Below are positions 1 to 7,856 of a stretch of DNA of 64,000 bases, piece after piece. The stretch is from positions 1-64,000 of the forward strand of contig NZ_NPKT01000018.1 in NCBI RefSeq assembly GCF_008329565.1. Reading direction: 5' to 3'. A program made the position numbers and the translations under genes. The notes beneath the pieces were generated by a model that searched no databases, was not told the origin of the DNA, and saw only the letters and a list, made by a program, of their open reading frames with translations. Source of the stretch: Mycolicibacterium sp. P1-5 (GTDB taxonomy: Bacteria > Actinomycetota > Actinomycetes > Mycobacteriales > Mycobacteriaceae). Position 1 is the first letter of the stretch. Every line of letters begins with the position of its first letter.

Positions 1-54
1 CCCGACCACCGCCACCAACGCACGCGTATCCATCGCCGTCACCTTCTGGGCCAT
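1..54 (-). CDS. IS481-type transposase, N-terminal fragment cut by the window edge
   Basis: Only the first 18 codons are visible. They read MAQKVTAMDTRALVAVVG, starting at an ATG whose complement is 52-54. This resembles the start of mycobacterial IS481 transposases, which continue into a helix-turn-helix and a DDE integrase domain, but neither is in view. The main support is its position just inside the repeat-bearing IS end. The alternative is a short chance open frame. Confidence 0.5.
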   Translation of the reverse strand, partial: MAQKVTAMDTRALVAVVG

Positions 55-83
55 GAACCACTCTGGATCCCAGCCCGATCAGG

Positions 84-130
84 TGTACGCGATGTCCCGA
101 GACATACCCCTGTACGCGATGTCCTGAGAC
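84..130 (-). repeat. Two direct repeats at the IS end (putative transposase-binding motifs)
   Basis: The repeat is TGTACGCGATGTCC followed by C or T and GAGAC, at 84-103 and 111-130 on the plus strand. The outer copy lies within the terminal inverted repeat, whose tip is TTCACA at 131-136. Paired motifs of this kind near an IS end usually bind transposase. That role is inferred here. Confidence 0.6.
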
Positions 131-166
131 TTCACACGCCGCTGAGCGAACGAAAACGCGCCGAAA

Positions 167-1402
167 TCACCGTCCGCGCGCGGGTCGGCGGTTGATGGCA
201 CGTGCCACCATGATCAGCCCGAACACGACCAGCGTGCCGACGACGCCGACGCCCACCCGCACCGGAGCCGCGTCGGCCGCGGGAAGAAGTTGCGTGCCAC
301 TGGCTTTCACCGCGGTGGCCGCATCCGGCTTGGGCGGCAACAGCGACGGATCCGGGTCGATCAGATTCCCGACCCGCGTCCCCGGCGGGGTGGCGAAACC
401 GTAGTCGAGCAGATGCGCGGCCTGCTGCCACGGCGGAATCGGTTGTCGGGTACCGCGCATCAGCACCGCCACCAGCCGACGGCCGTCCCGGTTGGCGGCA
501 CCTACGAAGGTTTGCCCCGCGTCATCGGTGTAGCCCGTCTTACCCCCGAGCGCGCCCGGATAGTTGTAGAGCAGCTGGTTGTCGTTCTCCAGCTGATAGC
601 CCGGATGGTCACCGTCTTCGCCCGGCTTGGCCGGATGTCCGGGGAAGTCGTACTTCTGGGTCGAGACGATGTTCGCGAAAGTCGGGTTCTCCCAGGCGTA
701 CCGGTAGAACAAGCCGATGTCGTAGGCCGACGTGCTCATACCGGGCCCGTCCAGCCCGGACGGCGTTGCGGCCCGGGTGTCCTGCCCGCCCAGCTTGCGA
801 GCCAGCCCGTTGATCTTCTGCAGCGCGGTATCCATCCCGCCGACCTGCACCGCCAGCGCGTGCGCGGCGTCGTTACCCGAATGCATCAGCAGGCCGTGCA
901 ACAGATCGTTGACCGTGTAGTGCCCACCGGCGTCGACACCGACCCGGGTGCCTTCGGCGTTTGCGTCGTCCTGGGTGCCCGCGACCATTTTGTTCAGCGG
1001 CAGCTCGTTCATGGCCTGCATCGCGATCAGCACCTTGATGATCGAGGCGGGCCGGTGCCGGGCATGCGGGTCGCGTGCGGCGATGATGTCGCCGGTGTCG
1101 AGGTCGGCCACCACCCACGACTCGGCCGAGATGTCGTCGGGGACCGGCGGTGTGCCTGCCGCGACGATCACTCCGCAACCCGCAAGCGCGTCGCCGCCGA
1201 CCGGCTTGGGCGGCACGGCAAGGGGCTGCGGCGGATCGCCGGCCTCGGGCACCTCCGAGGAGTCGACCGCCGGCGGGGTGGTCACCCGATAGGGGCAGGT
1301 GTTCGGGTCGGGGTCGGCCCATGCGATCGCCGATGAGCCGACGACGCACAACGCCGCGGCCACTGCGGCAGTACACCGCGTGAAGATTTTCGAGCTCGCC
1401 AT
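167..1402 (-). CDS. dacB1: D-alanyl-D-alanine carboxypeptidase (DacB1 type)
   Basis: A penicillin-binding carboxypeptidase that removes the terminal D-Ala from peptidoglycan pentapeptides outside the membrane. The 411-residue protein has a signal peptide (about residues 7-30), the S11 family motifs SxxK (S120, K123), SGN (175-177) and KTG (288-290), and a C-terminal membrane helix at about 385-405 followed by an Arg-rich tail. The frame stays open upstream, but MASSKIF at 1402 is chosen because the signal peptide begins right after it. The length matches M. tuberculosis Rv3330, and the class III aminotransferase beyond it is the Rv3329 equivalent. It appears to be transcribed alone; the 67 bp upstream hold no clear promoter. 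Confidence 0.93.
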   Translation of the reverse strand: MASSKIFTRCTAAVAAALCVVGSSAIAWADPDPNTCPYRVTTPPAVDSSEVPEAGDPPQPLAVPPKPVGGDALAGCGVIVAAGTPPVPDDISAESWVVADLDTGDIIAARDPHARHRPASIIKVLIAMQAMNELPLNKMVAGTQDDANAEGTRVGVDAGGHYTVNDLLHGLLMHSGNDAAHALAVQVGGMDTALQKINGLARKLGGQDTRAATPSGLDGPGMSTSAYDIGLFYRYAWENPTFANIVSTQKYDFPGHPAKPGEDGDHPGYQLENDNQLLYNYPGALGGKTGYTDDAGQTFVGAANRDGRRLVAVLMRGTRQPIPPWQQAAHLLDYGFATPPGTRVGNLIDPDPSLLPPKPDAATAVKASGTQLLPAADAAPVRVGVGVVGTLVVFGLIMVARAINRRPARGR

Positions 1403-1469
1403 CGACTCGCAGAGTAGGGGATTGGAGCCACGAAACCGGGGAGCCGCGCTGTGACAGGAGTGGTTGGTG

Positions 1470-2462
1470 TTACAAATCGAGACATGCGACGGCCGACGAC
1501 CCGATGCAGCCCAACCACAGGGTGCCGTCGCGTTCGACCAGCCCGGTGGCCAGCCCGAACCGCGGATCGACGGTCCGCACCTGCGCCCGCAGCGTGCCGT
1601 CGAGATCGACGGCGATCGCCCACACCGTCGGTTTGGGGCTGGGCATCCAGGCATACGGCAGCTTCCACATCAACCGGCGCACTATCGGAGCCCGCGGCGC
1701 CAGCCATTCGCCGATCGCGTTGCGCTCGCTGACCAACGCGACCCAGATGCGTCCGTCGGGTGCAAGTGAGATGTTGTCCGGGTAGCCCGGCAGGTGCTCG
1801 ATCAACGGCACCGGTTCGCCGACACCGGAACCGGTCAGCGGGTACCTGGACACCCGGCACCCGGTCGTCTCGGCGACCACCAGTGCCGACTTGTCGGCGG
1901 TCAGTGCCACCCCGTTGGCAAAGTGCAGACCGGTGGCCAACGTCGTCACGGTGCCGTCGACATCCCGGCGGAACAGCGACCCGCTCGGCCTGGCCTCCAG
2001 GACCGCGCCCTTGTAGTACTCGTAGTGGAAGCGCGACGTCGACTCGGTGAAATAGAGTGTGCCATCGGAGGATTCGACGACATTGCTGCAGAACATCAGC
2101 GGCCGTCCGGCCACCTCGCTCACCAGGGTCTCGAAGACGCCCGAAGGGGGATCTAGCCGCAGCAGCCCGCGGTGGCTGTCACAGATCAGCAGCCGGCCGT
2201 CGCGGGCCACTGCGAGGCCAAGCGGCCGCCCACCGGTGTTGGCCACCACTTCGGGCGCTTGACCGTTCCGGATCCTGATGATTGCGCCGTCGTCGGTGCC
2301 GGTCCAGACCGCGCCGTCGGCGTCGACCACGACGTCCTCGGGGGCATGACCGGGGATGCCGATCACCCGCAAGGACCCGTTCAGATCCGGGGGTGGCAGC
2401 TTTCGAAGGGGAGGCGGCTGCCACCGCACGGGATCGACCGGAGGCTTGTCCCCGCGGCTCAC
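1470..2462 (-). CDS. SMP-30/strictosidine synthase-like beta-propeller protein
   Basis: A 330-residue protein with repeated beta-propeller blades (DGRLLICD, DGTLYFTES, DGRIWVAL and DGTLWLG motifs), as in the SMP-30/gluconolactonase and strictosidine synthase-like families. These proteins are typically calcium-dependent lactonases or esterases. The substrate cannot be read from the sequence. No signal peptide is seen, so it is probably cytosolic. It starts at a GTG that overlaps the upstream aminotransferase stop in a GTGA, so the two are translationally coupled. Together with the Lrp gene it forms a three-gene operon. The link to amine catabolism is inferred from this coupling alone. Confidence 0.75.
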   Translation of the reverse strand: MSRGDKPPVDPVRWQPPPLRKLPPPDLNGSLRVIGIPGHAPEDVVVDADGAVWTGTDDGAIIRIRNGQAPEVVANTGGRPLGLAVARDGRLLICDSHRGLLRLDPPSGVFETLVSEVAGRPLMFCSNVVESSDGTLYFTESTSRFHYEYYKGAVLEARPSGSLFRRDVDGTVTTLATGLHFANGVALTADKSALVVAETTGCRVSRYPLTGSGVGEPVPLIEHLPGYPDNISLAPDGRIWVALVSERNAIGEWLAPRAPIVRRLMWKLPYAWMPSPKPTVWAIAVDLDGTLRAQVRTVDPRFGLATGLVERDGTLWLGCIGSSAVACLDL

Positions 2463-3838
2463 AGCAACGAGCCGGCCTCGGACAGGACGCGGTGCAAGAT
2501 CTCGTAGATCTCGTCGAACTCCTTCGGCCCACTGATCAGCGGTGGCGCCAGCTGCACGACGGGATCCCCACGGTCGTCGGCGCGGCAGTACAGGCCGGCC
2601 TCGAACAACGCCGCGGACAGGAAGCCGCGCAGCAGCCGCTCGCTCTCGTCCTCGTTGAACGTCTCGCGGGTGGCCTTGTCCTTGACCAGCTCGATGCCGT
2701 AGAAGAAACCTTCACCGCGCACATCGCCGACGATCGGCAGCTCGAGCAGTTTCTCCAGCGTGGCCCGAAAGATCGGGGCGTTGGTCTTGACGTGCTCGTT
2801 GATGCCTTCGCGCTCGAAGATGTCCAGGTTGGCCAGCGCCACCGCCGAGGACACCGGGTGCCCGCCGAAGGTATAGCCGTGCCCGAAGACCGTCTTGCCG
2901 TCGCTGAAGGGCTCGAAGAGCCGGTCGCTGGCGATCATCGCGCCGATCGGCGAGTACCCCGACGTCATGCCCTTGGCGCAGGTGATCATGTCGGGCTGGT
3001 AGCCGATGTCCTCGCAGGCGAACATCGAGCCGATCCGGCCGAACGCACAGATCACCTCGTCGGAGACCAGCAGCACGTCGTACTCGTCGCAGATCTCGCG
3101 GACCCGCTCGAAATACCCGGGCGGCGGCGGGAAGCAGCCACCGGCGTTCTGCACCGGCTCGAGGAACACAGCGCACACCGTTTCGGGGCCCTCGAATTCG
3201 ATCGCCTCGGCGATGCGGTCGGCGCAGTACTGCCCCCACGCCTTGATGTCGGTGTTGAACGGCTCGGGCGCCCGGTAGAAGTTGGTGTTGGGCACTCGGA
3301 ATCCGCCGGGCGTCAACGGTTCGAACGGCTTCTTGAAATCGGGCAGGCCGGTGATGGCGAGCGCGCCCTGCGGGGTGCCGTGGTAGGCGATGGCCCGCGA
3401 GATCACTTTGTACTTGCCCGGCTTGCCGGTCAGCTTGAAGTACTGCTTGGCCAGTTTCCAGGCGCTCTCGACGGCCTCGCCGCCGCCGGTGGTGAAGAAC
3501 ACCCGATTCAGGTCACCGGGAGCGTAATGCGCCAACCGGTCGGCCAATTCGATCGCCGGCGGGGTGGCATAGGACCACAGCGGGAAGAACTCGAGGGTCT
3601 CGGCCTGCTTGGCCGCGGCCTCGGCCAGTTCCTTGCGGCCGTGTCCGGCCTGGACCACGAAAAGGCCTGAGAGACCGTCGAAGTAACGCTTGCCGTGACT
3701 GTCGTAGATGTACACGCCCTCGCCGCGGCTGATGATGGGCGGCGTGAGCCCCTCACCGTGCCGGGCGAAGTGACCCCACAGGTGGCGGTCGGCCTTGGCC
3801 GACAGCTCCGCTGTGAGATCGGGCGTGGTGGTACTCAT
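2459..3838 (-). CDS. Class III PLP aminotransferase, probably a diamine (putrescine) transaminase
   Basis: A fold-type I omega-aminotransferase of 459 residues, the equivalent of Rv3329. The acidic PLP-ring residue D260 lies in VSDEV, and the Schiff-base lysine is K289 in CAKGMTSGYSPIGA. Overall it resembles SpuC-type putrescine:pyruvate transaminases, which turn putrescine into 4-aminobutyraldehyde. An in-frame TTG lies at 3850, but the ATG at 3838 is preferred: GGGGAAC sits just upstream and it overlaps the Lrp stop in ATGA. The neighbours, an Lrp regulator and a divergent aminobutyraldehyde dehydrogenase-like gene, support polyamine use. The exact amine donor is inferred. Confidence 0.85.
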   Translation of the reverse strand: MSTTTPDLTAELSAKADRHLWGHFARHGEGLTPPIISRGEGVYIYDSHGKRYFDGLSGLFVVQAGHGRKELAEAAAKQAETLEFFPLWSYATPPAIELADRLAHYAPGDLNRVFFTTGGGEAVESAWKLAKQYFKLTGKPGKYKVISRAIAYHGTPQGALAITGLPDFKKPFEPLTPGGFRVPNTNFYRAPEPFNTDIKAWGQYCADRIAEAIEFEGPETVCAVFLEPVQNAGGCFPPPPGYFERVREICDEYDVLLVSDEVICAFGRIGSMFACEDIGYQPDMITCAKGMTSGYSPIGAMIASDRLFEPFSDGKTVFGHGYTFGGHPVSSAVALANLDIFEREGINEHVKTNAPIFRATLEKLLELPIVGDVRGEGFFYGIELVKDKATRETFNEDESERLLRGFLSAALFEAGLYCRADDRGDPVVQLAPPLISGPKEFDEIYEILHRVLSEAGSLL

Positions 3839-4356
3839 CGTGTTCCCCAATTATATTGTTGTTTAACGAGTTTCAGATAAACCAAGGTCTCGGTCGAGGT
3901 CACCCCGGGCACGGCGCGGATCTCGGTGTTGAGCAACTCGAGCAGCTCTGCGTCGTCCTCGCACACCACCTCCGCGATCGCGTCGAAGCTGCCCGCGGTG
4001 AGCACGACGTAATCGACGGCGTCGATCTGGGCGAGCCTCTCGGCGACCTTGGTGGTGTCCCCAGTGCAGCGGATGCCGATCATCGCCTGCCGGGTGAACC
4101 CCAACTGGAGGGGATCGGTCACCGCGACGATCTGCATCACCCCGGAGTCGACCAGGCGCTGCACCCGCTGGCGCACCGCCGCCTCCGAGAGCCCGACGGC
4201 TTTGCCGATCGCGGCATATGAACGACGGCCGTCCTGCTGCAGCTTCTCGATAATGGCCTTGGACATCTCGTCCAGTTGGACCGGTCCGTTTCCACCTGCT
4301 CCGATGGCGCGGACAGGAAACCGAGTTGCCGGTAAACCGGAGTCATGCATGCCCAT
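3835..4356 (-). CDS. Lrp/AsnC family regulator of the adjacent aminotransferase operon
   Basis: An Lrp/AsnC transcription factor with an N-terminal winged helix-turn-helix (SYAAIGKAVGLSEAAVRQRVQRL) and a C-terminal RAM ligand domain. Its stop overlaps the aminotransferase ATG by 4 nt. It is divergent from the aldehyde dehydrogenase gene, with a TTGTT-N6-AACAA palindrome in between that could be its operator. The start is uncertain: the ATG at 4356 gives 173 residues, while ATGs at 4350 or 4266 would give a more usual length of about 145-170. Lrp regulators next to an aminotransferase and an aldehyde dehydrogenase are also seen in Streptomyces polyamine/GABA loci. Confidence 0.88.
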   Translation of the reverse strand: MGMHDSGLPATRFPVRAIGAGGNGPVQLDEMSKAIIEKLQQDGRRSYAAIGKAVGLSEAAVRQRVQRLVDSGVMQIVAVTDPLQLGFTRQAMIGIRCTGDTTKVAERLAQIDAVDYVVLTAGSFDAIAEVVCEDDAELLELLNTEIRAVPGVTSTETLVYLKLVKQQYNWGTR

Positions 4357-4374
4357 GATTGTGCACGGAATCAG

Positions 4375-4390
4375 TTGTTTAAGGCAACAA
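4375..4390. promoter_or_regulatory. Candidate Lrp operator between lrp and the aldehyde dehydrogenase gene
   Basis: An imperfect palindrome TTGTT-N6-AACAA lies in the 116-bp divergent intergenic region. Its AT-rich dyad form suits an Lrp/AsnC dimer, and the position allows control of both directions. Binding is inferred. Confidence 0.4.
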
Positions 4391-4472
4391 GATCGATGAA
4401 ATTGGTGGTCTGCGCCTAGTCATACTGCGGGAATGCGTAGCAGTCGACGAGCGGGTCGGCTACCGTGAAACG

Positions 4473-5975
4473 GTGACCGCCCTCACCTCCGACAAGACCC
4501 GAATTGTGCCAGGTAGCTGGATCAATGGTGCGCAGGTGGTGACCGGCGGCAGCCTCCACCAGGTGATCAACCCGGCCGACGGCAGCGTCGTCGCGGAGTT
4601 GTCGCTCGCTTCGGCCGGCGATGTCGACACCGCCGTGGCCGCCGCCCGCGCCGCATTTGCCGGCTGGTCACGGGCCACGCCCGTCGAGCGGGCCACAGTG
4701 CTGGCCAAGCTTGCTGAGCTGGTCGACGCCCATGCCGAGGAGATCGTCGCCGAAGAGGTCAGTCAGACCGGAAAGCCGGTGCGGCTGGCGGCCGAGTTCG
4801 ACGTCCCCGGCAGCATCGATAACATCGCGTTCTTCGCCGGCGCTGCCCGCCACCTCGAGGGCAAGGCCACCGCCGAGTACAGCGGCGACCATACCTCCTC
4901 GATCCGGCGCGAGGCCGTGGGTGTGGTGGCGACGATCACGCCGTGGAATTACCCCCTTCAGATGGCCGTCTGGAAGGTGATTCCGGCATTGGCCGCGGGC
5001 TGTTCGGTGGTGATCAAGCCCGCGGAGCTGACCCCGCTGACCACCCTGACGCTGGCCCGGCTCGCCACCGAGGCCGGCTTGCCCGACGGCGTCCTCAACG
5101 TCATCACCGGCGCCGGCGCCGATGTCGGCTCGGCGCTGGCCGGCCACGCGGGAGTCGACGTGGTGACGTTCACCGGGTCGACGGCGGTGGGCCGGCGGGT
5201 GATGGCCGCGGCCGCAGTCCACGGGCATCGCACTCAGTTGGAGCTGGGCGGTAAGGCGCCGTTCGTGGTGTTCGACGACGCAGATCTGGACGCTGCGATC
5301 AACGGCGCGGTGGCCGGATCGCTGATCAACACCGGGCAGGACTGCACGGCGGCCACCCGCGCGATCGTCGCCCGCGACCTCTATGACGACTTCGTGGCCG
5401 GGGTGGCCGAGCTGATGGGCAAGCTCGTCGTCGGCGACCCGCAGGACCCCGACACCGACCTCGGTCCGCTGATCTCGGCAGCCCATCGCGACAAGGTCGC
5501 CGCGATGGTGGCCCGGGCGCCGGGCGAGGGCGGTCGCGTCGTCACCGGTGGTGCTATCCCGGACCGGCCGGGCTCGTTCTACCTGCCGACACTGATCGCG
5601 GACGTCGCCGAGACCTCCGAGGTGTACCGCGACGAGATCTTCGGCCCGGTGCTGACCGTGCGGACCCACGACGGCGATGACGACGCGCTGCGACAGGCCA
5701 ACGACACCGACTACGGGCTGGCCGCCTCGGCGTGGACCCGTGACGTCTACCGCGCCCAGCGGGCCTCGCGCGAGATCAACTCCGGTTGTGTGTGGATCAA
5801 CGACCACATCCCGATCATCAGTGAGATGCCGCACGGCGGTGTCGGGGCGTCCGGCTTCGGCAAGGACATGAGCGACTACTCCTTGGAGGAGTACCTGACC
5901 ATCAAGCATGTGATGAGCGATATCACCGGCGTCGCCGAAAAGGATTGGCACCGCACGATCTTCAAGAAGCGCTAG
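4473..5975 (+). CDS. Aldehyde dehydrogenase, probably gamma-aminobutyraldehyde dehydrogenase
   Basis: An NAD(P)-dependent aldehyde dehydrogenase of 500 residues. The catalytic Cys is C291 (NTGQDC) and the general base is E257 (LELGGK). The Rossmann motif FTGSTAVG and the C-terminal HGGVGASGFGKDMSDYSLEEY region are of the kind found in PatD/YdcW-type aminobutyraldehyde and betaine aldehyde dehydrogenases. It would oxidise 4-aminobutyraldehyde from the divergent transaminase to GABA. The start is GTG. Its TAG stop overlaps the convergent gene's TAG within a shared CTAG (5972-5975). Confidence 0.85.
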   Translation: MTALTSDKTRIVPGSWINGAQVVTGGSLHQVINPADGSVVAELSLASAGDVDTAVAAARAAFAGWSRATPVERATVLAKLAELVDAHAEEIVAEEVSQTGKPVRLAAEFDVPGSIDNIAFFAGAARHLEGKATAEYSGDHTSSIRREAVGVVATITPWNYPLQMAVWKVIPALAAGCSVVIKPAELTPLTTLTLARLATEAGLPDGVLNVITGAGADVGSALAGHAGVDVVTFTGSTAVGRRVMAAAAVHGHRTQLELGGKAPFVVFDDADLDAAINGAVAGSLINTGQDCTAATRAIVARDLYDDFVAGVAELMGKLVVGDPQDPDTDLGPLISAAHRDKVAAMVARAPGEGGRVVTGGAIPDRPGSFYLPTLIADVAETSEVYRDEIFGPVLTVRTHDGDDDALRQANDTDYGLAASAWTRDVYRAQRASREINSGCVWINDHIPIISEMPHGGVGASGFGKDMSDYSLEEYLTIKHVMSDITGVAEKDWHRTIFKKR

Positions 5976-6583
5976 GTCGGATCATGTCGTCCAGGGGCTG
6001 TGTCTCCTGTCGTCCAGGGGACGCGGCAGGCATCGCCCGAACCAAAGCCCTGCTCGGTGATGCCCAGCGCCGAGTTCATCCGGGCCCGCATGTTCTCGAC
6101 GCCGATCTGGTAGGTCAGTTCGATCACCCCGTCGGCGCCGAAGCGCCGGCGCAGATCGGCGACCTGCTCGTCGGTGATCGTGTGCGGATCCTTCGTCATC
6201 GCGTCGGCGTAGGCGATCGCGGCCCGTTCGTCGTCGGTGTAGAGCGGCGAGGTCGCGTAGTCGTCGATGTGCTCCAGGCGCTCGAGGTTCAGCCCCTCGA
6301 GCCGCATCAGCATCTGCCCGAAGTCCACGCACCACGAACAGCCGACGGTGCGGGCGGTCCAGAACACCGCGAGCTCGCGGATGTCGGGGGGCAGGGACTT
6401 CGAGGCGTTCTGCAGCAGTCCCTCGTGGACGGCGTTGGCCACCAGCAGGCGAGTGTGATGGGCGTAGACGGCGAACGGTTCGGGCACCTCGCCGAAGCGC
6501 CGCTTGGCCCAGCGGTACATCAGCCGGGTCAGCACCGGGGCCTTGTCAGGAGTGAGTGGTTCGAGTCGGGTTTTCGTGGTCAT
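5972..6583 (-). CDS. Carboxymuconolactone decarboxylase/AhpD-like protein
   Basis: A 203-residue protein of the CMD/AhpD superfamily. The CxxC redox motif is in VGCSWCVDFG, followed by the helical stretch around YADAMTKDP that is usual in these alkylhydroperoxidase-like proteins. It could take part in peroxide or thiol chemistry, but the specific partner is unknown. The frame extends to 6634. The ATG at 6583 (MTTKTRLEP) is chosen because the upstream part is short and unlike the family. It is convergent with the aldehyde dehydrogenase gene, and the two stops share CTAG. Its start is divergent from the FadE operon promoter. Confidence 0.8.
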   Translation of the reverse strand: MTTKTRLEPLTPDKAPVLTRLMYRWAKRRFGEVPEPFAVYAHHTRLLVANAVHEGLLQNASKSLPPDIRELAVFWTARTVGCSWCVDFGQMLMRLEGLNLERLEHIDDYATSPLYTDDERAAIAYADAMTKDPHTITDEQVADLRRRFGADGVIELTYQIGVENMRARMNSALGITEQGFGSGDACRVPWTTGDTAPGRHDPT

Positions 6584-6641
6584 GTACTCAAGATGCTCCG
6601 GATGCCGGAAATGTGACACCCCGATACCCATCAAAATTGGG

Positions 6642-6668
6642 TTGACGGACTAACTACTCCGCTATGGT
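6642..6668 (+). promoter_or_regulatory. Promoter of the FadE-FadD operon, probably giving a leaderless mRNA
   Basis: TTGACG (6642-6647) and TATGGT (6663-6668) are separated by 15 nt. The GTG start codon of the first FadE is 8 nt beyond the -10, as expected for a leaderless transcript. No KstR-like palindrome was recognised here. Confidence 0.6.
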
Positions 6669-6676
6669 GCTGACTT

Positions 6677-7855
6677 GTGGATTTCGACCTCGACGACCAA
6701 CAGCGCGCCTGGTTGGCGGAGGTTCGGGAATTCCTGCGCCAGAACGTCACTGACGCCCTGCGCGCCGAGATCGCCGAACACAATCTGGAGCACCCCGGCG
6801 GCGAGGTCGCGGCGTTCCGCCGCAAGCTCGGCGCCAAGGGCTGGTTCGGCCTGAACTGGCCGGCGGAGTACGGCGGACTCGGACTCGGGCCGGTGCACCT
6901 GCACCTGCTGATGACCGAGTTCGAGTACTGGGGCGCACCTGGCCCGGATCTGACCGTCACCTCGATCGCGCCGATGATCATGCGGCACGGCACCGAGCAG
7001 AACAAGCGTGAGTTTCTTCCGCTGATCGCCCGCGGCGAGATGACCTGCGCGCTCGGCTATTCCGAGCCCGACGCCGGGACCGATCTGGCGTCGCTACGCA
7101 CCAGGGCGGTTCGCGATGGCGACGAATGGGTGATCAACGGGTCCAAGATCTGGAACAGCGGGGCGCAGCGGTCCACCCACGAATGGCTGTGTGTGCGCAC
7201 CGACCCGCAGGCCCAGCGGCATCGGGGCATTTCGGTGATCGTCGTCCCGGTCGACAGCCCGGGCGTCCGGATCCGTCCGTTGATCGCCTGGTCCGGCTAC
7301 CGGACCAACGAGGTGTTCTTCGACGAGGTGCGGGTTCCCGTGACCAACCTCATCGGTGAGGAGAACCGCGGCTGGTCCTACATCACCGGCGCGCTCGATC
7401 TGGAGCGCGGTGCGCTGACCAATGCGGGGGATCTGCGGCGCGCGCTCGACGAGCTGCAGGTGCTCGCCAGGATGCCGCGTCGGGACGGCACCATTCCCGC
7501 GGACAACCCGGGGTTCCGCAGCCGGCTGGCCCAAGCCGAGGCCGACGTCGAGGTCGCCGGACTGATGGGTTACGAGGCATCGTCACTGTTGGCCGGCGGG
7601 GTGATCCCGACCGTGGAGGTCAGCGTCGAGAAGGTCTTCAGCAGCGAATTGCGGCAGCGGATCGCCGACCTGGGCATCGACCTGCTCGGTGCGGAAGGCC
7701 TGCTGGCACATCGCAATTCGGAGGCCCCGGCGGGCGGCCGGTTCGAGAAGCTGTATCGGTTTGCCCCACTGATGCGCTTCGGCGGCGGTACCAACGAAGT
7801 GCTCCGAGACGTCATCGCCCAGCGCGGCAACGGCATGCCCTCCTACGGACGGTGA
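6677..7855 (+). CDS. Acyl-CoA dehydrogenase, first subunit of a FadE pair
   Basis: A 392-residue flavin acyl-CoA dehydrogenase with the full fold: N-terminal helical domain, the FAD-contact motif (CALGYSEPDAGTDLASL), the middle beta domain, and the C-terminal helices ending in FGGGTNEVLRDVIAQRG. It is followed one base later by a second, shorter FadE. In mycobacterial steroid degradation such adjacent pairs form alpha2beta2 heterotetramers that dehydrogenate branched or ring-bearing CoA thioesters, and the same is inferred here. It starts with a leaderless GTG. It is the first gene of a seven-gene operon, so it probably introduces the double bond hydrated by the MaoC pair. Confidence 0.88.
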   Translation: MDFDLDDQQRAWLAEVREFLRQNVTDALRAEIAEHNLEHPGGEVAAFRRKLGAKGWFGLNWPAEYGGLGLGPVHLHLLMTEFEYWGAPGPDLTVTSIAPMIMRHGTEQNKREFLPLIARGEMTCALGYSEPDAGTDLASLRTRAVRDGDEWVINGSKIWNSGAQRSTHEWLCVRTDPQAQRHRGISVIVVPVDSPGVRIRPLIAWSGYRTNEVFFDEVRVPVTNLIGEENRGWSYITGALDLERGALTNAGDLRRALDELQVLARMPRRDGTIPADNPGFRSRLAQAEADVEVAGLMGYEASSLLAGGVIPTVEVSVEKVFSSELRQRIADLGIDLLGAEGLLAHRNSEAPAGGRFEKLYRFAPLMRFGGGTNEVLRDVIAQRGNGMPSYGR

Positions 7856-7856
7856 G

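Larger units (their letters stand above)
1..136 (-). mobile_element. One end of an IS481-like insertion sequence (rest lies off the window)
   Basis: The end is read on the minus strand. It starts with TGTGAA at 136 and carries two nearly identical 20-nt direct repeats, 111-130 and 84-103, differing at one base and spaced 27 nt start to start. A transposase-like start codon follows about 30 nt further in. A TGT terminus with repeated internal binding motifs followed closely by a transposase start is typical of IS481 elements in mycobacteria. The inverted partner end is not visible, so completeness cannot be judged. The dacB1-like gene ends 31 nt away, so the insertion did not cut it. Confidence 0.6.

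Noticed and set aside
2459..3850. TTG at 3850 as the aminotransferase start
   Set aside because: The ATG at 3838 has a ribosome-binding site and the ATGA overlap with the Lrp stop.
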